Shown here one piece after another: positions 15,655-23,771 of a stretch of 64,000 nucleotides of DNA (positions are counted from its first letter, which is position 1; each line of letters starts with the position of its first letter). Position numbers and translations under genes: made by a program. The stretch spans positions 248,001-312,000 of the forward strand of contig NZ_JACHLI010000001.1 in NCBI RefSeq assembly GCF_014204515.1, read 5' to 3'. This DNA comes from Pseudomonas nitroreducens. GTDB lineage: Bacteria > Pseudomonadota > Gammaproteobacteria > Pseudomonadales > Pseudomonadaceae. The notes below the pieces were generated by a model that saw only the letters and a list, made by a program, of their open reading frames with translations, had not been told where the DNA came from and did no database searches.

Positions 15655-16014
15655 TCAGGAAGATTTGCGCCGGCAGTTGTGGCAAGTAGGGTCTTGTGCA
15701 ATGCCCTCGGCGTCAATGTGCGCCATGAGGGGAGAGGTGTCTTCCTGTACAGGATTTCCGCACCCAGGGCATGCCCATTTGAGGAGAGTTCGCTCGCCAT
15801 CCTGCGCAACCTTCATCCCCAGGGCCTCTGCCGGGCCGGTCAGGATCAGGCCGGACGACCTGCTATCGCAAGGCGACAGGCAGGTTGCGCAGGACATCGA
15901 GTCCTCCAGCTTCTCCCCAAGAAGGCTGTAGTTTTTCCCGTTGGCGAGGTTCACGTGGCAGCGGCCGTTAAGGCGCCGGACGATCTCTCGCTGGAGGAAA
16001 GCGGCGGCGGTCAA
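15655..16014 (-). CDS. Zinc-ribbon protein, 119 aa
   Basis: CATCLSPC in the middle and CPGCG...CHNC at the C-terminus give two potential zinc sites. I prefer a TTG start overlapping the upstream stop (TTGA), with GGAG 8 nt before; a GTG at 16041 is the alternative and would overlap the upstream gene by 31 nt. It may recognise nucleic acid for the adjacent oxygenase-like proteins; that is inference from position. Confidence 0.65.
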   Translation of the reverse strand: MTAAAFLQREIVRRLNGRCHVNLANGKNYSLLGEKLEDSMSCATCLSPCDSRSSGLILTGPAEALGMKVAQDGERTLLKWACPGCGNPVQEDTSPLMAHIDAEGIAQDPTCHNCRRKSS

Positions 16015-16214
16015 GAGCGCAGCTCCAGGAGTCGAGCGCACCGGGCAGCAATGCGCGCGTAGCGCTCGCCGGCAGCGCGGAAGAACTGCTCCTGGATGGG
16101 GCTGTTCCGAGAAGCGGCCTTTTCGGCGACGCGAAGGTTCACTCGGGCTCGAGACGACATGTCATCGCCGAGGCAGTGAATCTGGAGAACGCGTTGAGTG
16201 CTGAATCGGCGCAT
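16011..16214 (-). CDS. Hypothetical basic protein, 67 aa
   Basis: First gene of the oxygenase-like operon. CAGGAGG lies just before the ATG. Arg-rich and helical (SSRARVNLRVAEKAA, AGERYARIAARCARLL), so it could bind nucleic acid. Promoter is the class A element at 16239-16280. Confidence 0.7.
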   Translation of the reverse strand: MRRFSTQRVLQIHCLGDDMSSRARVNLRVAEKAASRNSPIQEQFFRAAGERYARIAARCARLLELRS

Positions 16215-16238
16215 GGTGTACCTCCTGTTTATGGGAGG

Positions 16239-16280
16239 ATTATGCCGTATAGTTCCTCATGATGCAAGAAGTATACGGCA
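16239..16280 (-). promoter_or_regulatory. Class A operator/promoter of the oxygenase-like operon
   Basis: Arms TGCCGTATAGTTC (16243-16255) and GAAGTATACGGCA (16268-16280). Read leftwards: TTGCAT, 17 bp, CATAAT. Initiation is expected near 16230, giving a short leader before 16214. Confidence 0.75.
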
Positions 16281-16329
16281 CGATTGGCGCTGAGGTAGAG
16301 AGAGCTGCATTATGCAGCTCCCTTTGCAG

Positions 16330-18309
16330 CTAGGCCTTATCCCGGTATTGAACTACGTCCAGAGGTGGGGTCTTGGCGATCTTGAGGATCTGGCTCATCC
16401 CTCGTTTCGAGAAGGACAGCTTCCGCTGGAAGTTCACGTCATGCCATGGGTTGTCGATCAGGAACGTCACCGGATCAACCCGGCGGAGATTCGAGTTTGG
16501 GAGGGTAAAGTCCTCCAGCGTCCAGTGCTGAAGAACATCCGGGAGGTCAGCGACAGATACGCCGGCCATTACTGCAAGATCGGATGCAGTGAAAGGGGTG
16601 AACGTGAAGTGGGTAGAGGCCTTCGCGCCGGTAATTGGGCAAAGAGGCTTGTTGTCCAGCGTGGGGCCTATCGGTTGAGCCCAGGCATCAACTTGATGAA
16701 GAAATTGATGGATGCTTCCGCCCGAGTGTTCGCGGGTGGCTACCCAGTTCTGGCCTCTGCAGCCTCGAACCATGGGATTGGCGTCTCGCACCCAGATTTC
16801 CTGACACCCAGCGTAAGCCATCAGGTTGTCCAGGTTAGCCTGGAGTCGTTCGTCAAACCAGGCAATGACGTCCTTTTTCCGGCGAGCAAATTCGTACTTG
16901 GTGATTGCACCAATGCATTGTGCGAAAGCGGCGCGGGCCATGAACTTGCGGTCATTCTCAACCTGCTGCTTGGTTCCGAAATTTCCGCTGATGTAGGCGG
17001 AAACCGCGACCACTGGGCCCTTGCGATCCTTGCTGGGGATGACGTCAGTGGTGATCACCATTTGGCCTTCGCTGTTCATCGCAACCTCAGTTTTCATGCC
17101 GGGGCGATTGACGATGTTCAGAACCTCGTCCGACACCATGTGACCGTACAGGTCGACCAGGTCGTAGTTGATGCGAAACGGCGAAGCACCGAGTTCATCT
17201 TCGGAGCAGTTCTCCGGGCGGATATCATCCTTGGTCAGGGTCGTTACATCAGGCATTCCGGTGAGTACGACCGGGAGATTACTTGATCGACCCTGAATCT
17301 GGGCGAGAGAGGTTTCCAGTTGCTGGCCTGTATAGGAAAGGGTGGGCAGTACCACCTTGCTGTGGATGAACCTCTCGGATAGCAGATTGAACATCATCAT
17401 GACCCAGATGGCGCTATCAGCCGGGAGGTTTCGCACTTCGCTCAGAATGCTCCACTCCTGCTGGTGGGCAACCAGGGCGGTGCTGCTCGACATGGTCTCG
17501 AACAGGCGGCCTTGCTCTTCATCCCATTTGATGTCGAGCAGAGAGTATGGGAGGTAGTTATCACCAATGCGACGATGCATGTCGCGGTCTGGGCGACGCC
17601 CATTCTCGACGTAGATAGGATTCCCATGCTCCGCGACGTCAGTGATCAGGTAGTAGTTCTCACCGTTACGCACGGCGAAGATGAAGTACTGCTCAAACGC
17701 CTGTGGCGTTTTGATCGCGTGCAGGGAGACCCCGTTTGGTAGCCGGTTGAATGCCGCAAGCAGGGAGTTGGTGTCCCACCAGCGGTAGACGTTCTTCATG
17801 AACACAGGTTTGACGTCGGCGGGCGCAGTCACGCCTGCCTTAAACTGATGAATCTTGAGGCGAGTGAGGGCCTTAAAGGCAGTCCCTCTCAGATCGCCCA
17901 GGCGCGTGTGCGATGAGAGTATCGCTTCATGATCCTGGGTGACTTCCACATCGTAGTGCACCATGGCTTCGCGAGAGGTGGCTTCGAAGTCCTGGATGTC
18001 CTTGGCGATGATCGGATCGGACAGGAATTCATAAATCTCGCCAGCCAGTTTAATGACTTCCTTGTTCTCGGAGGTCGGCTTCACCATCTCCATGATGCTG
18101 AAGCGAGCGTCGTTCACGTAGTCGGTGAACCAGCCGTCACAAAGAAGCGCTGCTGTGATGCGAGTCGGGTCGAAGCCCACGCTCTCGCATGCCAGGCTAA
18201 GCTCGGGATGACGCCAGGTGTAGAAGTTATCCGGCAGGGGATAGGTGAACCCTTCGCGGCGAGCCCAGAACTGCAGGATCTTTTCGATGGATTGATCTTT
18301 GAAGCTCAT
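16330..18309 (-). CDS. Large hypothetical protein, 659 aa
   Basis: I do not recognise it. N-terminus MSFKDQSIEKILQFWARREGF is helical, and the middle has a segment with beta character (YFIFAVRNGENYYLITDVAE). A C-terminal part (GACS-free, with CPITGAKASTHFTF near residue 575) is followed by an HTH-like DLAVMAGVSVADLPDVLQ. No ATP-binding or catalytic motif is obvious. Soluble, no signal. Only a weak ribosome site precedes the ATG. It is the largest leftward gene here and stands between the oxygenase-like operon and a 164-aa gene. Confidence 0.8.
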   Translation of the reverse strand: MSFKDQSIEKILQFWARREGFTYPLPDNFYTWRHPELSLACESVGFDPTRITAALLCDGWFTDYVNDARFSIMEMVKPTSENKEVIKLAGEIYEFLSDPIIAKDIQDFEATSREAMVHYDVEVTQDHEAILSSHTRLGDLRGTAFKALTRLKIHQFKAGVTAPADVKPVFMKNVYRWWDTNSLLAAFNRLPNGVSLHAIKTPQAFEQYFIFAVRNGENYYLITDVAEHGNPIYVENGRRPDRDMHRRIGDNYLPYSLLDIKWDEEQGRLFETMSSSTALVAHQQEWSILSEVRNLPADSAIWVMMMFNLLSERFIHSKVVLPTLSYTGQQLETSLAQIQGRSSNLPVVLTGMPDVTTLTKDDIRPENCSEDELGASPFRINYDLVDLYGHMVSDEVLNIVNRPGMKTEVAMNSEGQMVITTDVIPSKDRKGPVVAVSAYISGNFGTKQQVENDRKFMARAAFAQCIGAITKYEFARRKKDVIAWFDERLQANLDNLMAYAGCQEIWVRDANPMVRGCRGQNWVATREHSGGSIHQFLHQVDAWAQPIGPTLDNKPLCPITGAKASTHFTFTPFTASDLAVMAGVSVADLPDVLQHWTLEDFTLPNSNLRRVDPVTFLIDNPWHDVNFQRKLSFSKRGMSQILKIAKTPPLDVVQYRDKA

Positions 18310-18386
18310 GGGTGGCGCCTACCTTTTCACTGAAAGTGGCGGTCTCAACCGATGCTGAAACCGCGAATTTTGAGGAAATTGCCAGA

Positions 18387-18881
18387 TCAGTCCAGGAGAA
18401 GCCAGGCCGGATCAGCCGTGATAACCTGCGGGGACTTCAGCCAGTCGCGAACCTGTTCGGCGATTTGCCACAGCTCTTCGGTGTCGAGTGGGCCGATGCA
18501 GCTGATGTCGCGACCTTCAGGGCCCTGCTCGGCGCCGATAACCAGGTACTGATCCCAGAGCAGGCCATTGTCAGCGTCGAGCCAGTAATAGGTATCGACT
18601 ACTCGGGCGACACTGCCAGCGGGCAGCTCCATCAGCACGGCCTGGAGGCGATTACACTCGCGGTTGAGCTGATCCTGGGAGGCCTGGGTGACGGTCATCA
18701 CTTCATCCACGGTCAGTTCGAAACCGAACTGATCCTCGAAGATAGCCTTCAGGGTGGACGAATCGTCGGTGAAGGGGGCAATCAGCACCACGCCTCCCAC
18801 ATTGATCTCGCAGTGCTGCACGTCGCCGGCTTCGTCAGCGATGGGGGTGATGGTTACGGGCGGGCGGGAGGCGGGCATCAT
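18387..18881 (-). CDS. Hypothetical acidic protein, 164 aa
   Basis: Unknown, acidic, without membrane segments. CAGAGGA precedes the ATG; a second ATG follows at once. TLKAIFEDQFGFELTVDEV and TEELWQIAEQVRDWLKS are helical. Confidence 0.75.
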   Translation of the reverse strand: MMPASRPPVTITPIADEAGDVQHCEINVGGVVLIAPFTDDSSTLKAIFEDQFGFELTVDEVMTVTQASQDQLNRECNRLQAVLMELPAGSVARVVDTYYWLDADNGLLWDQYLVIGAEQGPEGRDISCIGPLDTEELWQIAEQVRDWLKSPQVITADPAWLLLD

Positions 18882-18909
18882 GCTTATCCTCTGGGCGTCG
18901 TGGAGGGTT

Positions 18910-19041
18910 TCAGTCCTGCGCCTGGCAGGACAGGAGCTTGTCTTTCCGGGAGTAGGCCACCTTGGAGGTTACAACGCGCTGACGGAACAGCGGCTGCATC
19001 ACGATGCTCTTGGCCTTGTTGGTACGCTTCGACTTTTTCAT
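18910..19041 (-). CDS. arfA: ArfA-like ribosome-rescue peptide, 43 aa
   Basis: Starts MKKSKRTNKAKSIV after AGGATCAGCA. MQPLFRQRVVTSKVAYSRKDK (residues 15-35, written in two parts: MQPLFRQRV and VTSKVAYSRKDK) matches the ArfA core, in which PLFRxRV enters the decoding centre and a following basic GKGSYxRKxK-type segment lines the mRNA channel. ArfA recruits RF2 to ribosomes stalled on non-stop mRNA. Chromosomal ArfA is about 55-72 aa; this one lacks most of the C-terminal extension, which is dispensable in E. coli. No non-stop hairpin is evident. Promoter with tandem class A half-sites. Confidence 0.65.
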   Translation of the reverse strand: MKKSKRTNKAKSIVMQPLFRQRVVTSKVAYSRKDKLLSCQAQD

Positions 19042-19071
19042 TGCTGATCCTGCATGTCGATCCATTATTGA

Positions 19072-19117
19072 GGAATTATACAGCAGTTGCCATGCAGTAT
19101 GGAAGCACTATAAAGCA
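19072..19117 (-). promoter_or_regulatory. Class A tandem half-site promoter of arfA-like gene
   Basis: Two half-sites in the same orientation, GAATTATACAGCA (19073-19085) and GCACTATAAAGCA (19105-19117), 32 bp apart. Leftwards: TTCCAT, 18 bp, TATAAT, with the -10 inside the proximal half-site. Confidence 0.65.
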
Positions 19118-19132
19118 TGTTCAGGCTTGTTT

Positions 19133-19495
19133 TTAGGTCTTAGCTTTGGGCTTGCAGCCTTCGCAATGATAGTGGAACGATTTCTCCTGGAGGAAAGTCT
19201 GGCCGCAGGTGCGGCAGACTTCGCGATTCTCCAGCTCGAATACCAGGATGACGTTTTCTGCTTCGCCGGCACCGACAAAATGCGAGTACCAGCGGAAGTT
19301 GCCGTTCGCCCACTCCCAGTCGTGCAGCCGCTCATCGATCATGATGGTCTGGTTATGTACGAGCTCGCCAGTACGCGCAATGCGCGCCTCATCCAGGACA
19401 ATGCCAACCCGAACCGGGCGCTCGGCCACCTGGTGGATCAGGTTCGAGTCGCAAGGTATCTGCCGCAGGATCGCGTGGCGCTTCGAGATCATCAT
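19133..19495 (-). CDS. Zinc-ribbon protein, paralogue of the upstream gene, 120 aa
   Basis: IDERLHDWEWANGNFRWYSHF and a C-terminal CRTCG ... HCEGC zinc knuckle are shared with the upstream protein (19492-19830), so this is a tandem duplication. The ATG at 19495 overlaps the upstream stop (ATGA). Central 'R-x-H-D-W-x-W-x-N-G-x-F' is the best family signature. Function unknown. Confidence 0.75.
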   Translation of the reverse strand: MMISKRHAILRQIPCDSNLIHQVAERPVRVGIVLDEARIARTGELVHNQTIMIDERLHDWEWANGNFRWYSHFVGAGEAENVILVFELENREVCRTCGQTFLQEKSFHYHCEGCKPKAKT

Positions 19496-19830
19496 TTGAG
19501 TTTTTCCTGGCACACATCGCAGTGGAGTTGGAACTTCTCAGAGACTACCGCTACGCCGCAGTGTGCGCAGAAAGTCCGGTATTCGGTGCTGTAGACCAGG
19601 GCGACGAGTGGCACAGATTCGAGGCGGGTGTAGTAGAACTTACCGTTCTCCCATTGCCAGTCATGGGCGCGGTCTTCAATCAGCACCGTGTCCTTGTGGA
19701 GGATGTGACCATCCTTGAGGAATCGCTCTTCCTGGTACACAGTTAGTACGTGCAGCGGGCAGTGAGGAATGTCGTAGCGCTGACGACCCTCTACGTCACG
19801 AAGAAGAACGTAGTCCTTTGCGTATTCCAT
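19492..19830 (-). CDS. Zinc-ribbon protein, 112 aa
   Basis: IEDRAHDWQWENGKFYYTRL and CAHCG ... HCDVC mirror the downstream paralogue. AAAGGACACC precedes the ATG. First gene of the pair; the class C dyad at 19855 lies in the divergent promoter region. Confidence 0.75.
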   Translation of the reverse strand: MEYAKDYVLLRDVEGRQRYDIPHCPLHVLTVYQEERFLKDGHILHKDTVLIEDRAHDWQWENGKFYYTRLESVPLVALVYSTEYRTFCAHCGVAVVSEKFQLHCDVCQEKLK

Positions 19831-19842
19831 GGATGGTGTCCT

Positions 19843-19876
19843 TTAGATATCTGTGTATTGTTCTAGCATACAGTGG
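19843..19876. promoter_or_regulatory. Class C dyad in a divergent promoter region
   Basis: GTATTGTTCTAGCATAC (19855-19871) is the third-best copy of the 17-bp element. Rightwards, TTTAGA, 16 bp and TAGCAT could drive the gene at 19922. Confidence 0.45.
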
Positions 19877-19921
19877 TAAGGTATGCTCCACAATGTCAAT
19901 TGTAGGCAAAAGGAGTCAGGG

Positions 19922-20410
19922 ATGGGCCAGGAAGCACCGAAGAACCGCGAAGAGGCGATGGTTATCATCGATACCTTCATCGAGGAGAACCTGGTTGTCT
20001 GTTGCCAGGAGCTTTACCAGTACGACCAGGGCACGTTGATCGCCGACCTGAAGAACCTCAAGTTCCTCCAGGACACCCTGGCCGAGTTTGATCAGGATGC
20101 GCGTAAACTCATCCCGACCATCATCACCAGCTCAATGTTGCGCAGAATCGCCACCCAGAATGGCGCCGAGCTGCAGCCTTCGCCGTTATTGCGCATGGGC
20201 GCGAAGCCGTCGGCCGCAGTCTTCGCCCAGGACAACCTCAAGCAAATCTCGCGCGAACTGTCGGCTTGGCAAACCTCGGGCATGCTGTCCGAAGGCAGCA
20301 AGCTGGGCGAGCTGGGGGCGATTCTGCAGGCCCAATTCCCCGTCGACTTCATGCAGGTGGCAGAGCAGATCGCTACCAGGTGCATCATCAAGGCCTACGC
20401 CAACTCCTGA
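19922..20410 (+). CDS. Hypothetical helical protein, 162 aa
   Basis: Unknown, nearly all helical (EEAMVIIDTFIEENLVVCCQEL...). AAAAGGAG lies 8 nt before the ATG at 19922; an upstream ATG at 19883 has no ribosome site. Monocistronic, ending at a strong terminator. Confidence 0.8.
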   Translation: MGQEAPKNREEAMVIIDTFIEENLVVCCQELYQYDQGTLIADLKNLKFLQDTLAEFDQDARKLIPTIITSSMLRRIATQNGAELQPSPLLRMGAKPSAAVFAQDNLKQISRELSAWQTSGMLSEGSKLGELGAILQAQFPVDFMQVAEQIATRCIIKAYANS

Positions 20411-20427
20411 CCTGACACTGCAATGGA

Positions 20428-20455
20428 AAAGGCCCAGCAATGCTGGGCCTTTTTG
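20428..20455. terminator. Bidirectional rho-independent terminator
   Basis: AAAGGCCCAGCA A TGCTGGGCCTTTTTG lies between the convergent genes 20410 and 20463. Confidence 0.9.
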
Positions 20456-20462
20456 TTTCGCC

Positions 20463-21095
20463 TCAAGCCGCCAAGAACTCGTTCTGTTCGGCTGGGTCAT
20501 CAGCGTTCTGGAGGTCGCGAAGGGTGAAGTGCCTGGCCAGGTAGTCGTTGAGCAGGGCCGACAGATTCGACTGGACGTTCATATCTAGAAGATGAGCGTA
20601 AGCCAGGGCTCCCTCGAACCGAATCAGGCAGTTTGGGAGATCGGTCTTGATGGGCCCGGAAGGCCCCATTGCAGCCTCAGCAAGCGACGAGAGGGTGGTG
20701 GCCGGCAGGTTGTCATCGGTATGGTGTCGAAGAAGGTCGTAGTAATCCTTCTGGACGCTCCACACGCCATCCTGGAACTTGAGGTAGGGCGGGAGGTCAG
20801 TAGGCGCTGAAAGATAGTCACAGAGGTGAAGGAAACGAATCTCTCCGTCCAGGGCAACGGGGACGTCCTTCACGATCAGCATGCTGTGCGATGCAATCCT
20901 GAATAGGGAGGCCTTGGTGAGGATCGTCGACAGTGCAGGTGTCGTCAGGGCCTGGACATGGTGGGTCAGGAGATAGGTAATGTAGCCGTGCAGATTCTTG
21001 AGGTGGGGCTTTGAATAGAACACGTCCCGGACGTGCTCAAGGCGAGAGATCTCGCACGGAGTGAGCCCGTAGAGCCGGCTGTAGAGCGGAATCAT
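20463..21095 (-). CDS. Hypothetical protein, 210 aa
   Basis: Unknown helical protein (MIPLYSRLYGLTPCEISRLE...). CAGGACG precedes the ATG. No motif recognised. Last gene of the leftward block that includes two DUF262 proteins. Confidence 0.8.
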   Translation of the reverse strand: MIPLYSRLYGLTPCEISRLEHVRDVFYSKPHLKNLHGYITYLLTHHVQALTTPALSTILTKASLFRIASHSMLIVKDVPVALDGEIRFLHLCDYLSAPTDLPPYLKFQDGVWSVQKDYYDLLRHHTDDNLPATTLSSLAEAAMGPSGPIKTDLPNCLIRFEGALAYAHLLDMNVQSNLSALLNDYLARHFTLRDLQNADDPAEQNEFLAA

Positions 21096-21189
21096 TGGTG
21101 TACGTCCTGATGATCAACAATTAGGCACTAATTGCAGCATGATCAGGGAGAACCTGGGCGCGACGCAAGCGACGCCACGCCCAGGGACG

Positions 21190-22053
21190 TCAGGGGCCGA
21201 TGAAAGTCATGTTCCGGCTGACCTTGGCCAGCAGGTGAGGAATCATGCCGTCAGCTTCCTGCATCTTGCAGTGCACCGAGAAGAAGCGGGTTTGGCCGTA
21301 GCTGGCTGCCATTGCCAGGGTGTCTCGCAGAGGGCCTGCCCAGGCAATCTTGGCAGGACTGATCACTTCGTGACGCAGAAGCTTGAGCGTGATGTTGGCG
21401 GCACGGTTCTGCACCTGTTGGTCGCTCGGGGAGGAATTGGAGCCAAACTCCATCATGCCGAAGATGCCCTTGCTCAGAAGGCCCAGGAAATCGGCATCAA
21501 GGCCAAGGGTGTCAGCCGAAGGGGCAGGGCGGATGATCCCCTTGCCAGCCAGGTGCGTATCCGCGATGCCGGCGAACATCTGGTTGAAGAAGAAACGAGC
21601 CTCTGCCTGCAGCGGGAACTCTTCTGCCACATGATGGTTCCGGCCGTGCTCGATGGCGGATCGGAAGGCTTCACGCAGGCGCTTTTGCAGGTCGACTGGG
21701 TCGGGGGTCATGGCGTTGACCGACTCGTTGCGGCTGAGCATGCGAGAAAACTCGATAGCCTTGAGGGCGACAAACTTGTCGTCTGGATCGGCGTTGCGAC
21801 CAAAACCGATGGCCTCTTGGAGAAGGTACAGAACCGAGTCACGAGCTTCGGCGTTCAGGTTGGCCAGGTGCTCTTCCAGGTCGAGCGCTGCGTCCTGGTC
21901 TGACTCCCACTGAGTCATTACCAGGTTGGCACGTTCAAGCGCGCTCCGGAGGTTCGCTGCTGCAGCCGCTTCCGGAATGCTGCTGAGAGCACTTGTGGCG
22001 TTGATCATCAGCTGCTGAAGTGCATCGGCGAGTGGGGTTTGGTTGGTGATCAT
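21190..22053 (-). CDS. Hypothetical helical protein, 287 aa
   Basis: Unknown. Begins MITNQTPLADALQQLM after ACGGAGG, so the longer reading frame is not used. Almost entirely alpha-helical and acidic, with no membrane span and no catalytic signature. Directly downstream of the DUF262 gene at 22082, which suggests a shared function. Confidence 0.8.
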   Translation of the reverse strand: MITNQTPLADALQQLMINATSALSSIPEAAAAANLRSALERANLVMTQWESDQDAALDLEEHLANLNAEARDSVLYLLQEAIGFGRNADPDDKFVALKAIEFSRMLSRNESVNAMTPDPVDLQKRLREAFRSAIEHGRNHHVAEEFPLQAEARFFFNQMFAGIADTHLAGKGIIRPAPSADTLGLDADFLGLLSKGIFGMMEFGSNSSPSDQQVQNRAANITLKLLRHEVISPAKIAWAGPLRDTLAMAASYGQTRFFSVHCKMQEADGMIPHLLAKVSRNMTFIGP

Positions 22054-22081
22054 GAGAACCTCCGTGTGGGAAGAGCCAGGC

Positions 22082-22705
22082 TTAGAGCCCGGCTTTCTGT
22101 TCTTGCTCGAGGGTTTCGGCGAGCAGCGCGGATACCCGGTTGATCTCATCGTCGGAGTGGATGACACCGCCACGGTTGTGCGTGAGGTAGTGCTTCAGCA
22201 GATCCGACTTCTTCGAGTAGTCCAAGACCATCACCCGGAACTCCCACAAGGTCTTCGACCTGACGTCGTAGGATGAGCCTTCGAGGTCTTTGTGGGTGAA
22301 CCCAAAGGGCTTGATCTCGCCACGCACGAACTTCAAGGCGGTGGTGTAACGCTGAAGCCCGTCGACGCACTGGAGACCGTTGGGGAGGTTGGTGACTACC
22401 TTGGGGGACTTCAGGATCGGGCAATTGAACTGAAGAACCTTCTGCGAGTCAGGCACGATGCCGCGCATGATGTTCTCGACGAAAAGCTGCTGCTGAGCTT
22501 CCGTCCACACGTGGCCGCGCTGGAAGTCGGGGTTCATGTCCAGGATGCCGCCCAGGTCAGCGGCGAGTTCGGTCATTGCCCGCTCAACCCGCTGCCAGGT
22601 AAAGCTCGGAGAATTTTCGACACTCCGGAGGGGCTGAATGATCTTTTCCAGCTCTTCGTTGCGGGCTTGCAGGGCGAGGTAGTGTTTCTTTTCGGGAGTC
22701 GTCAT
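22082..22705 (-). CDS. Stand-alone DUF262 protein, 207 aa
   Basis: FQRGHVWTEAQQQLFVENIMRG, LQCVDGLQRYTTAL (DGLQR in place of DGQQR) and YLTHNRGGVIHSDDEI give the DUF262 signature order. No DUF1524/HNH part follows. The GGAGG site fixes the ATG at 22705. Two genes upstream is another DUF262 protein, with a 103-aa partner between them. Confidence 0.75.
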   Translation of the reverse strand: MTTPEKKHYLALQARNEELEKIIQPLRSVENSPSFTWQRVERAMTELAADLGGILDMNPDFQRGHVWTEAQQQLFVENIMRGIVPDSQKVLQFNCPILKSPKVVTNLPNGLQCVDGLQRYTTALKFVRGEIKPFGFTHKDLEGSSYDVRSKTLWEFRVMVLDYSKKSDLLKHYLTHNRGGVIHSDDEINRVSALLAETLEQEQKAGL

Positions 22706-22729
22706 GTGTGTGGCCTCCAGCCACGGCTC

Positions 22730-23041
22730 TCAGAAGAGCCCGGTCTTGATCTCGTTTGCAAAGAACTCCAGGAGCTTAGCCTTCGCCTCTGCCTTCACGT
22801 CATCCGGAAGCGAAGCCTCGCATTGAGCGATCTTTTCGGAGAACTGAAAACGCTTCTGCCCACGCTTGTACTGCCGCACAGGCTTGTATTTTGCCCTCGC
22901 GGACTGACGCTCTACGACTTCGTAGAGGTCAAGCACCAGGTGGACGGTGTTGATCAGCCTGAAAGTCCAGCGTTCGCCGGCTAGCTTGGAGTCATCTTCG
23001 CGTAGCACTTCGATCTGGATGTGAGGCGCAGAGGGGATCAT
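22730..23041 (-). CDS. Hypothetical basic protein, 103 aa
   Basis: Unknown. VVERQSARAKYKPVRQYKRG is strongly basic, suggesting nucleic-acid contact. The ATG overlaps the upstream DUF262 stop by ATGA, and the gene sits between two DUF262 genes, so a common complex is plausible. Confidence 0.75.
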   Translation of the reverse strand: MIPSAPHIQIEVLREDDSKLAGERWTFRLINTVHLVLDLYEVVERQSARAKYKPVRQYKRGQKRFQFSEKIAQCEASLPDDVKAEAKAKLLEFFANEIKTGLF

Positions 23042-23568
23042 GCGATCACGCCCAGGCGCGCGAGGTCTTCCGCCGTGTGCGGCACGCCGCCGGCAGCGAG
23101 CTGCAGGTAGAGCTGTTTGAGCAGATGCTCATCCGGCTGGTAATCCAGTTCGAAGCAAGGGAACGGCTCGCGGTTGAAGCGGACGCGGCGTTCGTAGGGT
23201 GACAGGTCGTCGAAGTGGATGTCGCCGAAGATCGGCAGTCGGTTGTTCTTGAACTCGCCCAGGGCGGTAATGCGCTGCTGGCCATCGATCAGCCAGCCAG
23301 ACATTGGCAGTTCATCGCCGCTGAACTCGTAGTCTCCACCATTGCAGACGTACTTACCGGCGCCGAAGCCCAGGAAGACGTTCTCGACGAACTTGGTCTG
23401 ACGGGCCACGTCCCAGCAGGGAAGGCGCTGCCAGTGAGGCAGGACGAAACGGTAGAGCTTGCGATCATCGGGCAGCACCGGGTTGAACGGCGTGCCTTCG
23501 AAGATGTGTTCGATGGTAGTCGCGCGTTCTTTGCCGCACATGATGGGCGCGGGCAGCTTCTTGCTCAT
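23038..23568 (-). CDS. Stand-alone DUF262 protein, 176 aa
   Basis: LPHWQRLPCWDVARQTKFVENVFLG, then WLIDGQQRITALGEF (the canonical DGQQR) and LQLAAGGVPHTAEDL. This is the most canonical of the three DUF262 proteins here and the first gene of its block. In GmrSD-type systems this domain carries nucleotide-dependent specificity; as an orphan it could be an antidefence decoy or a regulator. Confidence 0.8.
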   Translation of the reverse strand: MSKKLPAPIMCGKERATTIEHIFEGTPFNPVLPDDRKLYRFVLPHWQRLPCWDVARQTKFVENVFLGFGAGKYVCNGGDYEFSGDELPMSGWLIDGQQRITALGEFKNNRLPIFGDIHFDDLSPYERRVRFNREPFPCFELDYQPDEHLLKQLYLQLAAGGVPHTAEDLARLGVIA

Positions 23569-23625
23569 TGTGATGTCCGTTTCTGAGTGACTGTGGGGGA
23601 ATTCTAACCCATTTTGATCATGAGC

Positions 23626-23661
23626 GCAATATAAAGCATGACAAAGGCGAACTATACAGCA
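23626..23661 (-). promoter_or_regulatory. Class A-like half-sites, leftward
   Basis: GCAATATAAAGCA and GCGAACTATACAGCA lie in the same orientation 22 bp apart, upstream of the DUF262 operon. The spacing differs from the 32-bp tandem type. Confidence 0.45.
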
Positions 23662-23689
23662 TTCAGGAAAGGATGCAGCTTGGCGAGCG

Positions 23690-23737
23690 TGCTGTATAAT
23701 TCTTCAAAGCGTTGCTCATTCGTAGAAGCATATGGTA
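23690..23737 (+). promoter_or_regulatory. Class A-like 48-bp dyad, rightward
   Basis: TGCTGTATAATTC (23690-23702) faces GAAGCATATGGTA (23725-23737). This is the version with about 10 bp of extra spacer, as at 30670. It precedes the gene at 23772. Confidence 0.45.
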
Positions 23738-23771
23738 GATTTGGCTATCTAAACGATCAGGAGGATCGGCA

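Noticed and set aside
16312..17286. Rightward 324-aa open frame
   Set aside because: Antisense shadow of the 659-aa gene, beginning at the gene's stop and lacking a ribosome site.
21154..21184. CTGGGCG...CGCCCAG as a terminator
   Set aside because: The stem encloses a 17-nt loop and no T-run follows; it may still be an mRNA hairpin.
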